Source of the DNA: Mucilaginibacter sp.
Lineage (GTDB): Bacteria; Bacteroidota; Bacteroidia; Sphingobacteriales; Sphingobacteriaceae
DNA: 64,000 nucleotides
NCBI GenBank assembly: GCA_030445275.1
Contig: JAUCSE010000031.1
Coordinates: 1 to 64,000, forward strand
Direction: 5' to 3'
The position numbers and the translations under genes were made by a program. Under the pieces are notes generated by a model. That model did no database searches, had not been told where the DNA came from, and worked only from the letters and a program-made list of their open reading frames with translations. This document shows positions 9,944 to 19,081 of the stretch, piece after piece. Position 1 is the stretch's first letter, and each line of letters starts with the position of its first letter.

Positions 9944-10675
9944 ATGAGATCAAAAGTTTTCACCATAAGTTCTTTACTGGTATTTTTCATATTTGCCAGT
10001 TCTGATAGCTTGAACCAGACCGCACAGGCGGCTGTTCCAATACAGGGAATCCCATCAACATTAGAAATAGGCAACGGCCTTAAACAAGCGCTTGAAATTG
10101 GCACGGGCAAAAGCTCTGATCAGCTATCGGCCGTAAATGGCTTTTTTGGCAATGCTGCCGTTAAAATACTTTTTCCGCCCGAAGCTCAAAAAGCCGAAAA
10201 AACATTACGCAGCCTGGGTATGGGTAAATTATGCGACAATGTGATACTATCGCTTAATCGTGCAGCCGAAGACGCTGCCAAGCAGGCCAAACCTATTTTT
10301 GTGGATGCCATTAAGCACATGACCTTACAGGATGTTACCAGTATTTTAACGGGTAACCCTGATGCCGCAACCCAGTATTTTAAACGGACCACTACCACCC
10401 AATTAACTGGTAAGTTTAAACCTGTTATACAGGGAAGTTTGACTAAAACAAACGCGACAAAATATTATGGCGATGCAGCACAAGCCTATAACAAAGTACC
10501 TTTTGTAAAAAAATTGAATCCTGATATGAGCGACTATGTTACACAAAAAGCCATTGATGGTTTATTTGTGGAGATAGCCCATGAAGAACTGAACATCCGT
10601 TCAAATCTTGGTGCACGCACCACCCCGTTACTGCAAAAGGTATTTTCTTTTGCTGATAAAAAGAAATCTGAATAA
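9944..10675 (+). CDS. DUF4197 domain-containing secreted protein
   Basis: Signal peptide; GLKQALEIGTGKSSDQLS...GFFGNAAVKILFPPEAQK characteristic of DUF4197. Confidence 0.85.
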   Translation: MRSKVFTISSLLVFFIFASSDSLNQTAQAAVPIQGIPSTLEIGNGLKQALEIGTGKSSDQLSAVNGFFGNAAVKILFPPEAQKAEKTLRSLGMGKLCDNVILSLNRAAEDAAKQAKPIFVDAIKHMTLQDVTSILTGNPDAATQYFKRTTTTQLTGKFKPVIQGSLTKTNATKYYGDAAQAYNKVPFVKKLNPDMSDYVTQKAIDGLFVEIAHEELNIRSNLGARTTPLLQKVFSFADKKKSE

Positions 10676-10692
10676 AAGGTAAGCTTTTTAAT

Positions 10693-10770
10693 TTGTCGTC
10701 CTGGGGAACGAAGGATCTATTTTCAACCTTGTATATCAAATAATAGATCCCCTCCGTTCAGTATGACAAA
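10693..10770. repeat. GTCATGCTGAACG...GGATGACAA palindrome family
   Basis: Same family as 495-570, 2077-2156, 11599-11679, 18507-18586. Confidence 0.8.
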
Positions 10771-10794
10771 TTCACGATATATTCGCCTTAGGTC

Positions 10795-11529
10795 CTAGTT
10801 ATTCAATTTCATGAAATTGATCACGTTGCTTACAATAATACGTTGCTGTTCATTTCTGGATATGCCCGCTTTTTTATCGCCCAGTTGAAAGCCATAATAG
10901 GCAAATTGTGAATGGTTACCACCTACTATAGGTACGAATATCGTTTTTTCAGGAAGTTTATTTTTGTTTGATTCCACCTTGCCGGGGTTAGCCACTCCAT
11001 CGTTTAATCCATAAATTTTCATGACAGGTATTTTTAAATCGGATAAATCAAAGTTAACCGGGTGGGTAGTACCCATCAGTATTAAACCACTTATTTTGGC
11101 AAGCTTTTCATGTATAAAGCGGGTTGCTATGGCGCCTCCTTTTGAATGACCTGATAAAAAGTATTGTTGAGTAGTATCAGAAAAAATGACTGTTGTAGAT
11201 GGTTTATTGTAGCCAAACTGTGCTAAACGATAAGGCATAAAAACAATAATGGCATTAAATCCTGCCTCCGCTATTTTATGGCACATGGGCGCATAAGCAT
11301 AGGGATCAACAAGGGCTCCCGGAAAAAACACAAAAACTTTCCCGGCTTTTTTTACAGGCTCAAACTCAAGGCGATTGTCAAATTCCACTACATTAACAGT
11401 TGGACCAGGCTCCAATACTGATGAGTTAAAGCCACTTGCCTTGTATGATATATATAGCCAAAGCAAAAACGATATGCCTACTATAAACCAAGATAATCCT
11501 ACTATTCTTACTAACTTACTTTTAAACAT
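10795..11529 (-). CDS. Membrane-anchored alpha/beta hydrolase
   Basis: N-terminal TM; FLSGHSKGGAIATRF nucleophile elbow; GGNHSQFAYYG. Confidence 0.8.
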   Translation of the reverse strand: MFKSKLVRIVGLSWFIVGISFLLWLYISYKASGFNSSVLEPGPTVNVVEFDNRLEFEPVKKAGKVFVFFPGALVDPYAYAPMCHKIAEAGFNAIIVFMPYRLAQFGYNKPSTTVIFSDTTQQYFLSGHSKGGAIATRFIHEKLAKISGLILMGTTHPVNFDLSDLKIPVMKIYGLNDGVANPGKVESNKNKLPEKTIFVPIVGGNHSQFAYYGFQLGDKKAGISRNEQQRIIVSNVINFMKLNN

Positions 11530-11598
11530 TACGATTTCTCCTTGTTATTTGTAGAGCCAGTTTATAGTCTGCGTTGAATCTTATTACTTTTACACCTA

Positions 11599-11679
11599 TT
11601 GTCATCCTGAGGAACGAAGGATCTATTTTCAACCTTGTATGTAGAATAATAGATGCTTCACTTCGTTCAGCATGACAAA
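11599..11679. repeat. GTCATGCTGAACG...GGATGACAA palindrome family
   Basis: gtcatcctgaggaacgaaggatctatt...aatagatgcttcacttcgttcagcatgacaa. Confidence 0.85.
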
Positions 11680-11687
11680 CATTTAGG

Positions 11688-12455
11688 CTAAAACTCCAGC
11701 TCCAGTAATACCGGGCAATGGTCTGAGTGCTTAGCTTCGGGTAATATGGCAGCTCGTTTTATGTTATTTTCCAACTCAGTACTGGCCATGGTATAATCAA
11801 TACGCCAGCCCAGGTTTTTAGCTCTTGAATTGGCTCTGAAACTCCACCAGGTATAGTTATGCGGTTCTTTATTTAAATGGCGGAAAGTATCAATAAAGCC
11901 ACTCTCTACAAACTTCTCCATCCATTCGCGTTCTTCGGGCAAAAAGCCGGATGAGTTTGCGTTTGATTTAGGGTTATGAATATCAATAGGGCGATGGCAA
12001 ATGTTATAATCGCCGCATACCACCAGTTTAGGATAAGTAGCTTTCAGCAGCGTAAGGTATTTGCCAAACTCATCTAAAAAGCGGTATTTAAATATCTGGC
12101 GCTCATCGCCGCTGGAGCCCGACGGAAAGTAAACACTCATTACCGACACCTCATCAAAATCAACCCGGATGTTGCGGCCCTCGCGATCAAAATCGGCAAT
12201 ACCACAGCCATATTCAATATGATTAGGCGTACGTTTGGTAAAAATAGCAGTACCGCTATAGCCTTTTTTTTCGGCCGGGAACCAGTAGTGTTTATACCCC
12301 AACTGATCAACCAGCCCTAGATCGGTAAGCACATCAGGAGTAGCTTTAATTTCCTGCAGACAAACTACATCGGCATCGGTAGCCTGCAGCCAGGCCAGCC
12401 AGTTCTTGTTTATGGCCGATCGGATACCGTTAACGTTATATGTGATTATTTTCAT
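11688..12455 (-). CDS. xth: Exodeoxyribonuclease III
   Basis: MKIITYNVNGIRSAINKNW...DVVCLQEIKA...VCGDYNICH...KHSDHCPVLLEL; the ORF-track start at 12506 adds repeat-derived residues. Confidence 0.93.
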   Translation of the reverse strand: MKIITYNVNGIRSAINKNWLAWLQATDADVVCLQEIKATPDVLTDLGLVDQLGYKHYWFPAEKKGYSGTAIFTKRTPNHIEYGCGIADFDREGRNIRVDFDEVSVMSVYFPSGSSGDERQIFKYRFLDEFGKYLTLLKATYPKLVVCGDYNICHRPIDIHNPKSNANSSGFLPEEREWMEKFVESGFIDTFRHLNKEPHNYTWWSFRANSRAKNLGWRIDYTMASTELENNIKRAAILPEAKHSDHCPVLLELEF

Positions 12456-12456
12456 G

Positions 12457-12590
12457 TTGATTTCGGAATTCGGATGTTCGATTTCGGAATTACCAAAGTA
12501 CGACATTTTAGATTTTTTATTGGTCAGTTAATCGACTTAAAAATCATCAACTCGCTAAATAAAAATCCGAAATCGAACATCCGAAATCAC
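12457..12590. repeat. TTCGGA-word inverted repeat between xth and the cyclophilin gene
   Basis: gatttcggaattcggatgttcgatttcggaatt opposed by aatccgaaatcgaacatccgaaatc. Confidence 0.75.
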
Positions 12591-13297
12591 TCCCCCTTCG
12601 GGGGGGCCGGGGGGTTAAATATTTTATCCAGTTGCTGACATTCCTTTTTACTGAGCACCTCAACTGTCATGGCCACATCAGCCAACGGACGATCGCACTC
12701 ATCTTTTTTTACAGCGGCAATGCGGTCAACCATGTCGATACCTGAAACTACCTCGCCATAAACGGTATAGTTTTGATCAAGGTGCGGTACACCACCAACC
12801 GATTTATACCAATCCCTTTGCCAGGCGGGTATTTTACGGCCCTTTAAACGGGTGTTTTCCAGCGTATCCAGCTTACCATCAGTAAATCGTTTCCCTTCGG
12901 TAATATAAAACTGGCATCCGCTTGATGCTTTTTTGGGGTTATCATCCCGGGCAGCCGCCAAAACACCACGTTTATGAAAAAGACTATCCCTGAATTCAGC
13001 TGGTACCGTATAGCCAACATCGCCGTCACCCAATTGCAATTCAGGTATAGCGTTTTTGGAATCGGGGTCACCGCCCTGTATCATAAAATTTTGTATCACC
13101 CTATGAAACAGCGTACCGTTATAAAATCCCTTTTTTGCCAGTTTAATAAAGTTATCTCTGTGCAATGGTGTTTCATTATATAAACGGATGATGCAATCGC
13201 CATAGGTGGTTCTGATGCGCACGTATTGATTTTTGGGTGGCCTGGCAAAAGTGGTAATGCTTAACAATAATAAAGTTAGGGTAAAGATTTTTTTCAT
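12587..13297 (-). CDS. Secreted peptidyl-prolyl cis-trans isomerase (cyclophilin type)
   Basis: Signal peptide; FHRVIQNFMIQGGDP cyclophilin motif. Confidence 0.95.
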   Translation of the reverse strand: MKKIFTLTLLLLSITTFARPPKNQYVRIRTTYGDCIIRLYNETPLHRDNFIKLAKKGFYNGTLFHRVIQNFMIQGGDPDSKNAIPELQLGDGDVGYTVPAEFRDSLFHKRGVLAAARDDNPKKASSGCQFYITEGKRFTDGKLDTLENTRLKGRKIPAWQRDWYKSVGGVPHLDQNYTVYGEVVSGIDMVDRIAAVKKDECDRPLADVAMTVEVLSKKECQQLDKIFNPPAPPKGE

Positions 13298-13359
13298 ATA
13301 TCTGAATCAGAATTTACCGAATTTAAGAATTTTCAGAATTTATTTTCCTGAACCATCTG

Positions 13360-13707
13360 CTATTCCCCCTCCAGCTCCTCAAAGTAACTTATGATCAATG
13401 ATTTAATGATCATTTCCTGCTCCATCAGTGTATAGTTAGGTAAAACCTTCACTCGTTTCCAGTGCGGCCAGCCATCCTGATCCTGGCCTTCCAGTTCATA
13501 AAAACCAAGCATGCTAAACAATTTACAATTAGCAATGTGCATCAGCTCTTCTTTCTGGCGTTTGCTGAACTTGCGCGGCCCCTGGCCTAGCTCCTGCACA
13601 CCAATTAAAAACAACATTACTTTAATATCTGGCTTTTCGTTATCAAAATCATCCGCAATACGTTGCTGCAGGGCATTCCACTTTAAATTAATTTCAGCAG
13701 GTTTCAT
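13360..13707 (-). CDS. Hypothetical cytoplasmic protein
   Basis: Start MKPAEINLKWNALQQRI; ORF-track start at 13749 overlaps a repeat. Confidence 0.6.
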   Translation of the reverse strand: MKPAEINLKWNALQQRIADDFDNEKPDIKVMLFLIGVQELGQGPRKFSKRQKEELMHIANCKLFSMLGFYELEGQDQDGWPHWKRVKVLPNYTLMEQEMIIKSLIISYFEELEGE

Positions 13708-13735
13708 AAGGGCAAAGATATGTATAGTTGTTTGA

Positions 13736-13830
13736 ACCATGATTTTCACTTATTATTATATTTTTCAATGGTGTTCAAGAGGGCTTCACTGTTAACCGGA
13801 TTAAGGGATGATCCTGATTATTTATAATAA
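13736..13830. repeat. Partial copy of the gtctgaacc/ggattaaggg repeat family
   Basis: atttttcaatggtgttcaagagggcttc is the reverse complement of a segment at 780-815. Confidence 0.55.
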
Positions 13831-13919
13831 CAAGCAAAATTCTTCAATCTCTAAACTCTGTTTCGGGGAAAAATGACTAAATTACCCCATTACTGGCATG
13901 TGCTATATATGCGATTAAC

Positions 13920-13944
13920 ACTAATGTTACAATGTTGCATTAGT
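13920..13944. promoter_or_regulatory. 25-bp palindromic operator resembling a Zur box
   Basis: actaatgttacaatgttgcattagt; agrees at about 15 of 19 core positions with the E. coli Zur consensus recalled as AATGTTATAATATAACATT; TACTTTTG -7-like box at 13962-13969. Confidence 0.5.
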
Positions 13945-13966
13945 TTTAACGTTTTATTAATTACTT

Positions 13967-14323
13967 TTGCGTGATCTTTGTAAAAAAGGTGTTAAAGTGA
14001 AGAAAAAATTACACATCGTTTATTCGTGGTTGCTGCTTATCTTCTTTATTGCAGGTCAGTATATGGTATATACGCACCAGCACCTGCTTGTAAAGGGGGT
14101 ATACAAAACTACGCACATCAACACCAAAGATCATTCACAGCAAACCGTTAAGGAAAAATGCTATATGTGCGATGCGATGCATCACCAGGTTGCCATAGTT
14201 AATACCCCTTTTCATTTTAGTCCTCAAGTGGCTGAAGTCTACTTTTTTATACCCGTTACCTACAACTTTGTAAACATAGGGCTTGTACTTGCTGCAGGCC
14301 GGGCTCCTCCGGTGCTTTCATAA
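13967..14323 (+). CDS. Small His/Cys-rich protein upstream of TonB receptor (HYC_CC_PP / DUF2946-like)
   Basis: N-terminal TM, THQH, CYMCDAMHH, terminal GRAPP; immediately precedes a TonB receptor. Confidence 0.6.
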   Translation: MRDLCKKGVKVKKKLHIVYSWLLLIFFIAGQYMVYTHQHLLVKGVYKTTHINTKDHSQQTVKEKCYMCDAMHHQVAIVNTPFHFSPQVAEVYFFIPVTYNFVNIGLVLAAGRAPPVLS

Positions 14324-14391
14324 TATCATTCTTCCTGCAAATCGCGCCACTTTTTTAACGTGGTATTTATTGATCCAAAAATATTTTTATT

Positions 14392-16911
14392 ATGAAATTA
14401 AAGCTAATTAGTAGCTTATTAATGCTGTTTATAGGTTTTTCTGCATTTGCAGATGCCCCTATTGTTTCTGTTAAAAAAGCCACTGTTGATGAAGAGGCCG
14501 TTGGAAATTTGTCTGGTACTGTTACCGATAAAGCCGATGGTAAACCGGTTATTGGCGCCACGGTAAGTATCCCCGATCTTAAAATAGGTTCTATTACCGA
14601 TGTTAACGGAAAGTATGTTTTTAACCATGTGCCCAAAGGTGTTTATTTGGTGCAGGTAAGTTATTTAGGTTACGCCACCTTTAATCAAAAGGTTGATTTT
14701 ACAAAAACATCTGTATTTAATGTACAGCTGCAAACCTCATCGTTAGAGGCCGGCGAAGTAGTGATAACCGGTGTAAGTAAAGCCACCGAAATAAAACGCA
14801 GCCCCGTACCTATGGTAGCTGTAGGCAAGGCTTATTTAGATCAACGCGCTGCCTCGGGCAACATTATTGATCAGATAGCCAATTTGCCTGGCATAAGCGC
14901 GGTTACAACCGGGCCAAACGTATCAAAACCATTTATACATGGTTTAGGATATAACCGGGTAATTACCTTACAGGATGGTATCCGTCAGGAAGGCCAGCAA
15001 TGGGGTGATGAGCACGGTATTGAAGTTGATCAAAACTCTATTGATCGTGTAGAGGTCATCAAAGGCCCTGCAAGTTTAACTTATGGTTCTGATGCCATTG
15101 GTGGTGTTGTGAACCTGATTACTCCTGCTCCGGCGCCCGAAGGTAAAATTTTAGGATCTGTACAGGGTATTTATGGCACCAACCAGGGTTTACTTAATGG
15201 CTCGTTCAGGTTACAGGGTAATCAAAATGGGCTTATTTGGGGAACGGTAGTATCGGCCAAAGAAGCTAAAAATTATCAAAACGAGCATGATGGCCGGGTA
15301 TACGCTACCGGGTATAAAGAAAAAGATGCCCGTGTAATGGTTGGCTTAAACAAATCATGGGGTTATTCTTATTTACATGCTTCGGTTTTTGATGACGAGC
15401 AGGATATTCCTGATGGCAGCCGCGACTCGCTTACCCGTAAATTTACCAAACAAATAACTGAAGACGACGCTTTTCGTCCAATTGTTCCGGAATCTGAATT
15501 AAACTCCTATAAAATTCCAACCCTGCATCAGCACGTACAGCTTTACCGCATCTATAACAACAGTAATTTTATTTTAGGCAGCGGTAACCTGTTGGTAAAC
15601 CTGGGTTACCAGTTTAGCCACAGACGCGAGTACACTCACCCTGAAGACGGTGATATAGCGGGCTTAAACCTGCACCTGAGTACCTATACCTACGATGTAA
15701 AGTATAACTTTAACATAGGTAATGATTATGAAACTACTTTTGGTATAAACGGCCAGTATCAGAACAATACCATCGGCGATGCTACCGATTTCCCGATACC
15801 GGCTTATCACCAGTTTGATATAGGCCCTTTCTTTGTGATTAAAAAGAGTTTCGGCAAGTTAGACCTATCAGCCGGTGCACGTTTTGATAACAGATCATTT
15901 AGCGGCAATGCTGCTTACGTTGATACCTTAGGCGGTCCACATGGTTTCCCTACTTTATATACGGGGCCTAATCCAACTACAGCTCCAAACGTTAAATCGC
16001 AATTTGATGCTTTAAATAAAAACTTTTCAGGCGTTTCAGGCAGTTTTGGAGCAACCTACAATGTGTCTGATGAATTTCTGGTTAAAGGTAATATCGCCCG
16101 TGGTTTCAGGGCGCCAAGTATTGCCGAACTATCAGCAAACGGACCCGACCCTGGTTCGCAGATCTATCACGTAGGCGATAAGAACTTTAAACCGGAGTTC
16201 AGTTTACAGGAAGATATCGGTGCTTTTTTAACCCTGCCCAACATTTCGGCAAGTGTTGAGTTATTTAATAACGATATCTCGAATTACATATTCCAGCAGC
16301 AGCTGTTAGATAAAACAGGCGCTCCTGTTATTACACAAGGTTATAACACCTTTACTTACGTGCAAAGCAAAGCCAGGATATATGGCGGCGAGGTTAATGT
16401 TGATCTTCACCCGTTACCATGGTTACATTTTGAAAATTCACTTAGCTTAACCTATGGCGAAAACAAAGGCAACGGCGGCCCCGTAGCCGACAGCTTAAAA
16501 TATCTGCCGTTTATTCCGCCATTGCATACCCATTCAGAACTGCGTGCAAACTTTAACGGCGGTTTCAAAAGTGTTAAAGGCTTGTACGCTTTTGTAGGTT
16601 TTGACCATTATAGTGCGCAAAACCGCTTCTTTGCAGCTTACGGTACCGAAACAGCAACCCCAGGTTATAACCTGTTAAGCGCTGGTTTGGGTGGTAATAT
16701 TGTAAACAAAGCCGGTCAGCCAGTTATCAAACTGTTTATTGAAGGCACCAATCTGGCCAATGTAAATTATCAATCAAACATGAGCAGGCTTAAATATTTT
16801 GATAATAAAGACGTACCAGATGGTGTTCGTCCGGGCATATTTAATATGGGCCGCAATATCAGCTTTAAAGTGGTTGTTCCTTTTGGTTTCAACACCAATA
16901 AAAAATCCTGA
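14392..16911 (+). CDS. TonB-dependent receptor with N-terminal carboxypeptidase-regulatory-like domain
   Basis: Signal peptide; GTVTDKADGKPVIGATVSI; plug domain RVEVIKGPASLTYGSDAIGGVVNLI; C-terminal beta-barrel. Confidence 0.93.
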   Translation: MKLKLISSLLMLFIGFSAFADAPIVSVKKATVDEEAVGNLSGTVTDKADGKPVIGATVSIPDLKIGSITDVNGKYVFNHVPKGVYLVQVSYLGYATFNQKVDFTKTSVFNVQLQTSSLEAGEVVITGVSKATEIKRSPVPMVAVGKAYLDQRAASGNIIDQIANLPGISAVTTGPNVSKPFIHGLGYNRVITLQDGIRQEGQQWGDEHGIEVDQNSIDRVEVIKGPASLTYGSDAIGGVVNLITPAPAPEGKILGSVQGIYGTNQGLLNGSFRLQGNQNGLIWGTVVSAKEAKNYQNEHDGRVYATGYKEKDARVMVGLNKSWGYSYLHASVFDDEQDIPDGSRDSLTRKFTKQITEDDAFRPIVPESELNSYKIPTLHQHVQLYRIYNNSNFILGSGNLLVNLGYQFSHRREYTHPEDGDIAGLNLHLSTYTYDVKYNFNIGNDYETTFGINGQYQNNTIGDATDFPIPAYHQFDIGPFFVIKKSFGKLDLSAGARFDNRSFSGNAAYVDTLGGPHGFPTLYTGPNPTTAPNVKSQFDALNKNFSGVSGSFGATYNVSDEFLVKGNIARGFRAPSIAELSANGPDPGSQIYHVGDKNFKPEFSLQEDIGAFLTLPNISASVELFNNDISNYIFQQQLLDKTGAPVITQGYNTFTYVQSKARIYGGEVNVDLHPLPWLHFENSLSLTYGENKGNGGPVADSLKYLPFIPPLHTHSELRANFNGGFKSVKGLYAFVGFDHYSAQNRFFAAYGTETATPGYNLLSAGLGGNIVNKAGQPVIKLFIEGTNLANVNYQSNMSRLKYFDNKDVPDGVRPGIFNMGRNISFKVVVPFGFNTNKKS

Positions 16912-16934
16912 TATGCTTTTGAATAAATAATAGC

Positions 16935-16968
16935 AAAAAAGTCCCGCTCTGAAGAGTGGGACTTTTTT
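16935..16968 (+). terminator. Rho-independent terminator after the TonB receptor
   Basis: aaaaaagtcccgctc-tgaa-gagtgggactttttt. Confidence 0.9.
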
Positions 16969-16989
16969 ATTGGAGATGATCAGTCGTAG

Positions 16990-17060
16990 AAGACTCACCC
17001 CGCCATCTCCGCCAGCCGGCGGATGGGCGACCCTCTCTTCGGCTTCGCCGGAAAGAGGGT
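16990..17060. repeat. Partial copy of the composite intergenic repeat
   Basis: gactcaccccgcc...ccggcggatgggcgaccctctcttcggcttcgccggaaagaggg. Confidence 0.7.
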
Positions 17061-17300
17061 TGAGGGAAAAAGCTTTCTCCCTATCATATTCATACTGTCA
17101 GCAGATAAGCTTCGGATGAAATCGGGCAGAACGATGGTGGCCTGTGCAGCTGCAGGGGCATAGCAAATATTTGCAGAAGCGAAGGCCCAAGTGTGATCCG
17201 CCGGCTGGCGGAGGGGCAATTGTTTGCAGCCCAGGTTCTGCCAGATTTGCAGGGTAAAGGCCATGAGCCAAAGAAGCATTTCTGCTGACTTGATCTTTTG

Positions 17301-17328
17301 GTTACTTTTGTATCAAGACAAAAGTAAC
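17301..17328. repeat. Small hairpin gttacttttg / caaaagtaac
   Basis: Perfect 10-bp inverted repeat. Confidence 0.6.
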
Positions 17329-17465
17329 AGCCTTAGCGGCAATTGAGCGTTCTACGATAGGCATTATCCGCCCTGTATAGCATAGAGATTGCTTCGTACC
17401 TCGCAATGACGCATTTTTTATTTTAGTTCTCTAAACATTTACCCCTTCAACCCTGTATACATACT

Positions 17466-18446
17466 ATGCACCGGAAAATAATATTACTATTTACCATACT
17501 AACCACATCAATTGCCGCCCATGCGCAATCAGACACGCTATCCATCACCCTCGAAAATGTTAAATATCCATACCCCGTAAGCTTTTTCCCTATCCGGGTT
17601 GAAGGGCAGGATATACGTATGGCCTATATGGATATTAAACCCGCAAACACCAATGGGAAAACCGTGATATTATTTCATGGTAAAAACTTTGGCGGATATT
17701 ACTGGACAAACGTGATCCAAACCCTTACGGCCAAAGGTTACCGGGTTATTGTGCCCGATCAAATAGGCTTCGGCAAATCGTCAAAGGCATTTATACATTA
17801 TAGTTTTCATCAGCTGGCGCGTTTTAATAAAAACCTGCTTGATACTTTGGGCATCCAAAAGATAACTATACTGGGACACTCCATGGGCGGTATGCTAGCC
17901 ACACGCTTTACGCTGATGTACCCAGAACGTGTTGAAAAACTACTGCTGGAAGACCCTATCGGCCTGGAAGATTATCGCACCTTTGTACCCTACCAAAGTG
18001 CCGAAGAAGATTATAAAGCCGAGCTGAAAACAAGTGCTGAAAGCGTAAAGAAGTATTACCAAAACTCCTACTTTACCTCATGGAAACCCGAATATGACTA
18101 CCTGGTTAAAATAGGATCAGGCGTAAGTAAAAGCGCCGATTTTCCGCGCTATGCCAAGGTTGCCGCCCTTACCTTCGAAATGATATATGAACAACCAATA
18201 TGCTATGAGTTTGGGTTGATCAAAGTGCCCACCGTGCTCTTTATCGGTAAAGAAGACAAAACCATTGTAGGCAAGGCCCTGTTAAGCGATGAAGAAAAAG
18301 CCAAACACGGGCAATACAAAATATTAGGTCCCGAAACTGCTAAAAAGATACCCGGCTGTAAGTTGATTGAATTTGAAAACTGCGGTCATATTCCGCATAT
18401 TGAAGTACCTGAAAAATTTCTAAAAGCCCTGAATGAGAATATTTGA
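17466..18446 (+). CDS. Secreted alpha/beta hydrolase
   Basis: Signal peptide; VILFHGKNFGGYYW; ILGHSMGGMLATRF; NCGHIPHIEVPE. Confidence 0.9.
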   Translation: MHRKIILLFTILTTSIAAHAQSDTLSITLENVKYPYPVSFFPIRVEGQDIRMAYMDIKPANTNGKTVILFHGKNFGGYYWTNVIQTLTAKGYRVIVPDQIGFGKSSKAFIHYSFHQLARFNKNLLDTLGIQKITILGHSMGGMLATRFTLMYPERVEKLLLEDPIGLEDYRTFVPYQSAEEDYKAELKTSAESVKKYYQNSYFTSWKPEYDYLVKIGSGVSKSADFPRYAKVAALTFEMIYEQPICYEFGLIKVPTVLFIGKEDKTIVGKALLSDEEKAKHGQYKILGPETAKKIPGCKLIEFENCGHIPHIEVPEKFLKALNENI

Positions 18447-18506
18447 TGATGCGATGATTTATCTGCTTAAGTATTTGATTATTTTTGAGGGAGAGAAAGA
18501 CCACCT

Positions 18507-18586
18507 TTATCATGCTGAACGGAGTGAAGCATCTATTGTACGACATGTAAATTGACGAATAGATCCTTCGTTCCTCAGGATGACAA
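18507..18586. repeat. GTCATGCTGAACG...GGATGACAA palindrome family; right edge supplies the called tsaE ATG
   Basis: atcatgctgaacggagtgaagcatctattg...aatagatccttcgttcctcaggatgacaa. Confidence 0.85.
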
Positions 18587-19029
18587 GAACATATAAAAGA
18601 CCAATACAAAAAGTGTTACTAACAGTTCAAACTATATCAAAATTATCTGCTGCAGCCAAAGCCATTATTGAGCATGCAGCCAATAACCGGATATTTCTTT
18701 TTTACGGCGATATGGGTGCCGGCAAAACTACGCTCATTAAAACGCTGTGCAGCGTTTTAGGTACGGAGGACACGGTTACAAGTCCAACGTTTTCTATCGT
18801 GAACGAATACCAGGCCGCGAATGATAAAATATATCATTTTGATTTTTATCGGCTTAAAGATCAAACAGAAGCCATGGATATGGGTTATGAAGAATATTTT
18901 TACGCGGGTGCCTATTGCTTTATTGAGTGGCCCGAAAAGATCCCCGATCTGCTGCCGCCGCACTATACCAACATTAGTATAAAGGCTTTAAATGACGGTT
19001 CGCGACAGATCAATATTGAAAATTTTTAG
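18580..19029 (+). CDS. tsaE: tRNA threonylcarbamoyladenosine biosynthesis ATPase TsaE
   Basis: FYGDMGAGKTTLIKTLC Walker A; TSPTFSIVNEY; FIEWPEKI. Confidence 0.93.
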   Translation: MTRTYKRPIQKVLLTVQTISKLSAAAKAIIEHAANNRIFLFYGDMGAGKTTLIKTLCSVLGTEDTVTSPTFSIVNEYQAANDKIYHFDFYRLKDQTEAMDMGYEEYFYAGAYCFIEWPEKIPDLLPPHYTNISIKALNDGSRQINIENF

Positions 19030-19081
19030 TTTAATGGTAAACCCTTTTTTCTTATCTTCAACAGCCACAAAATAAAACATC

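Noticed and set aside
16995-17279. 94-aa minus-strand ORF with apparent hydrophobic start
   Set aside because: Overlaps repeat-derived DNA on both ends and shows no protein-like conservation pattern I recognise
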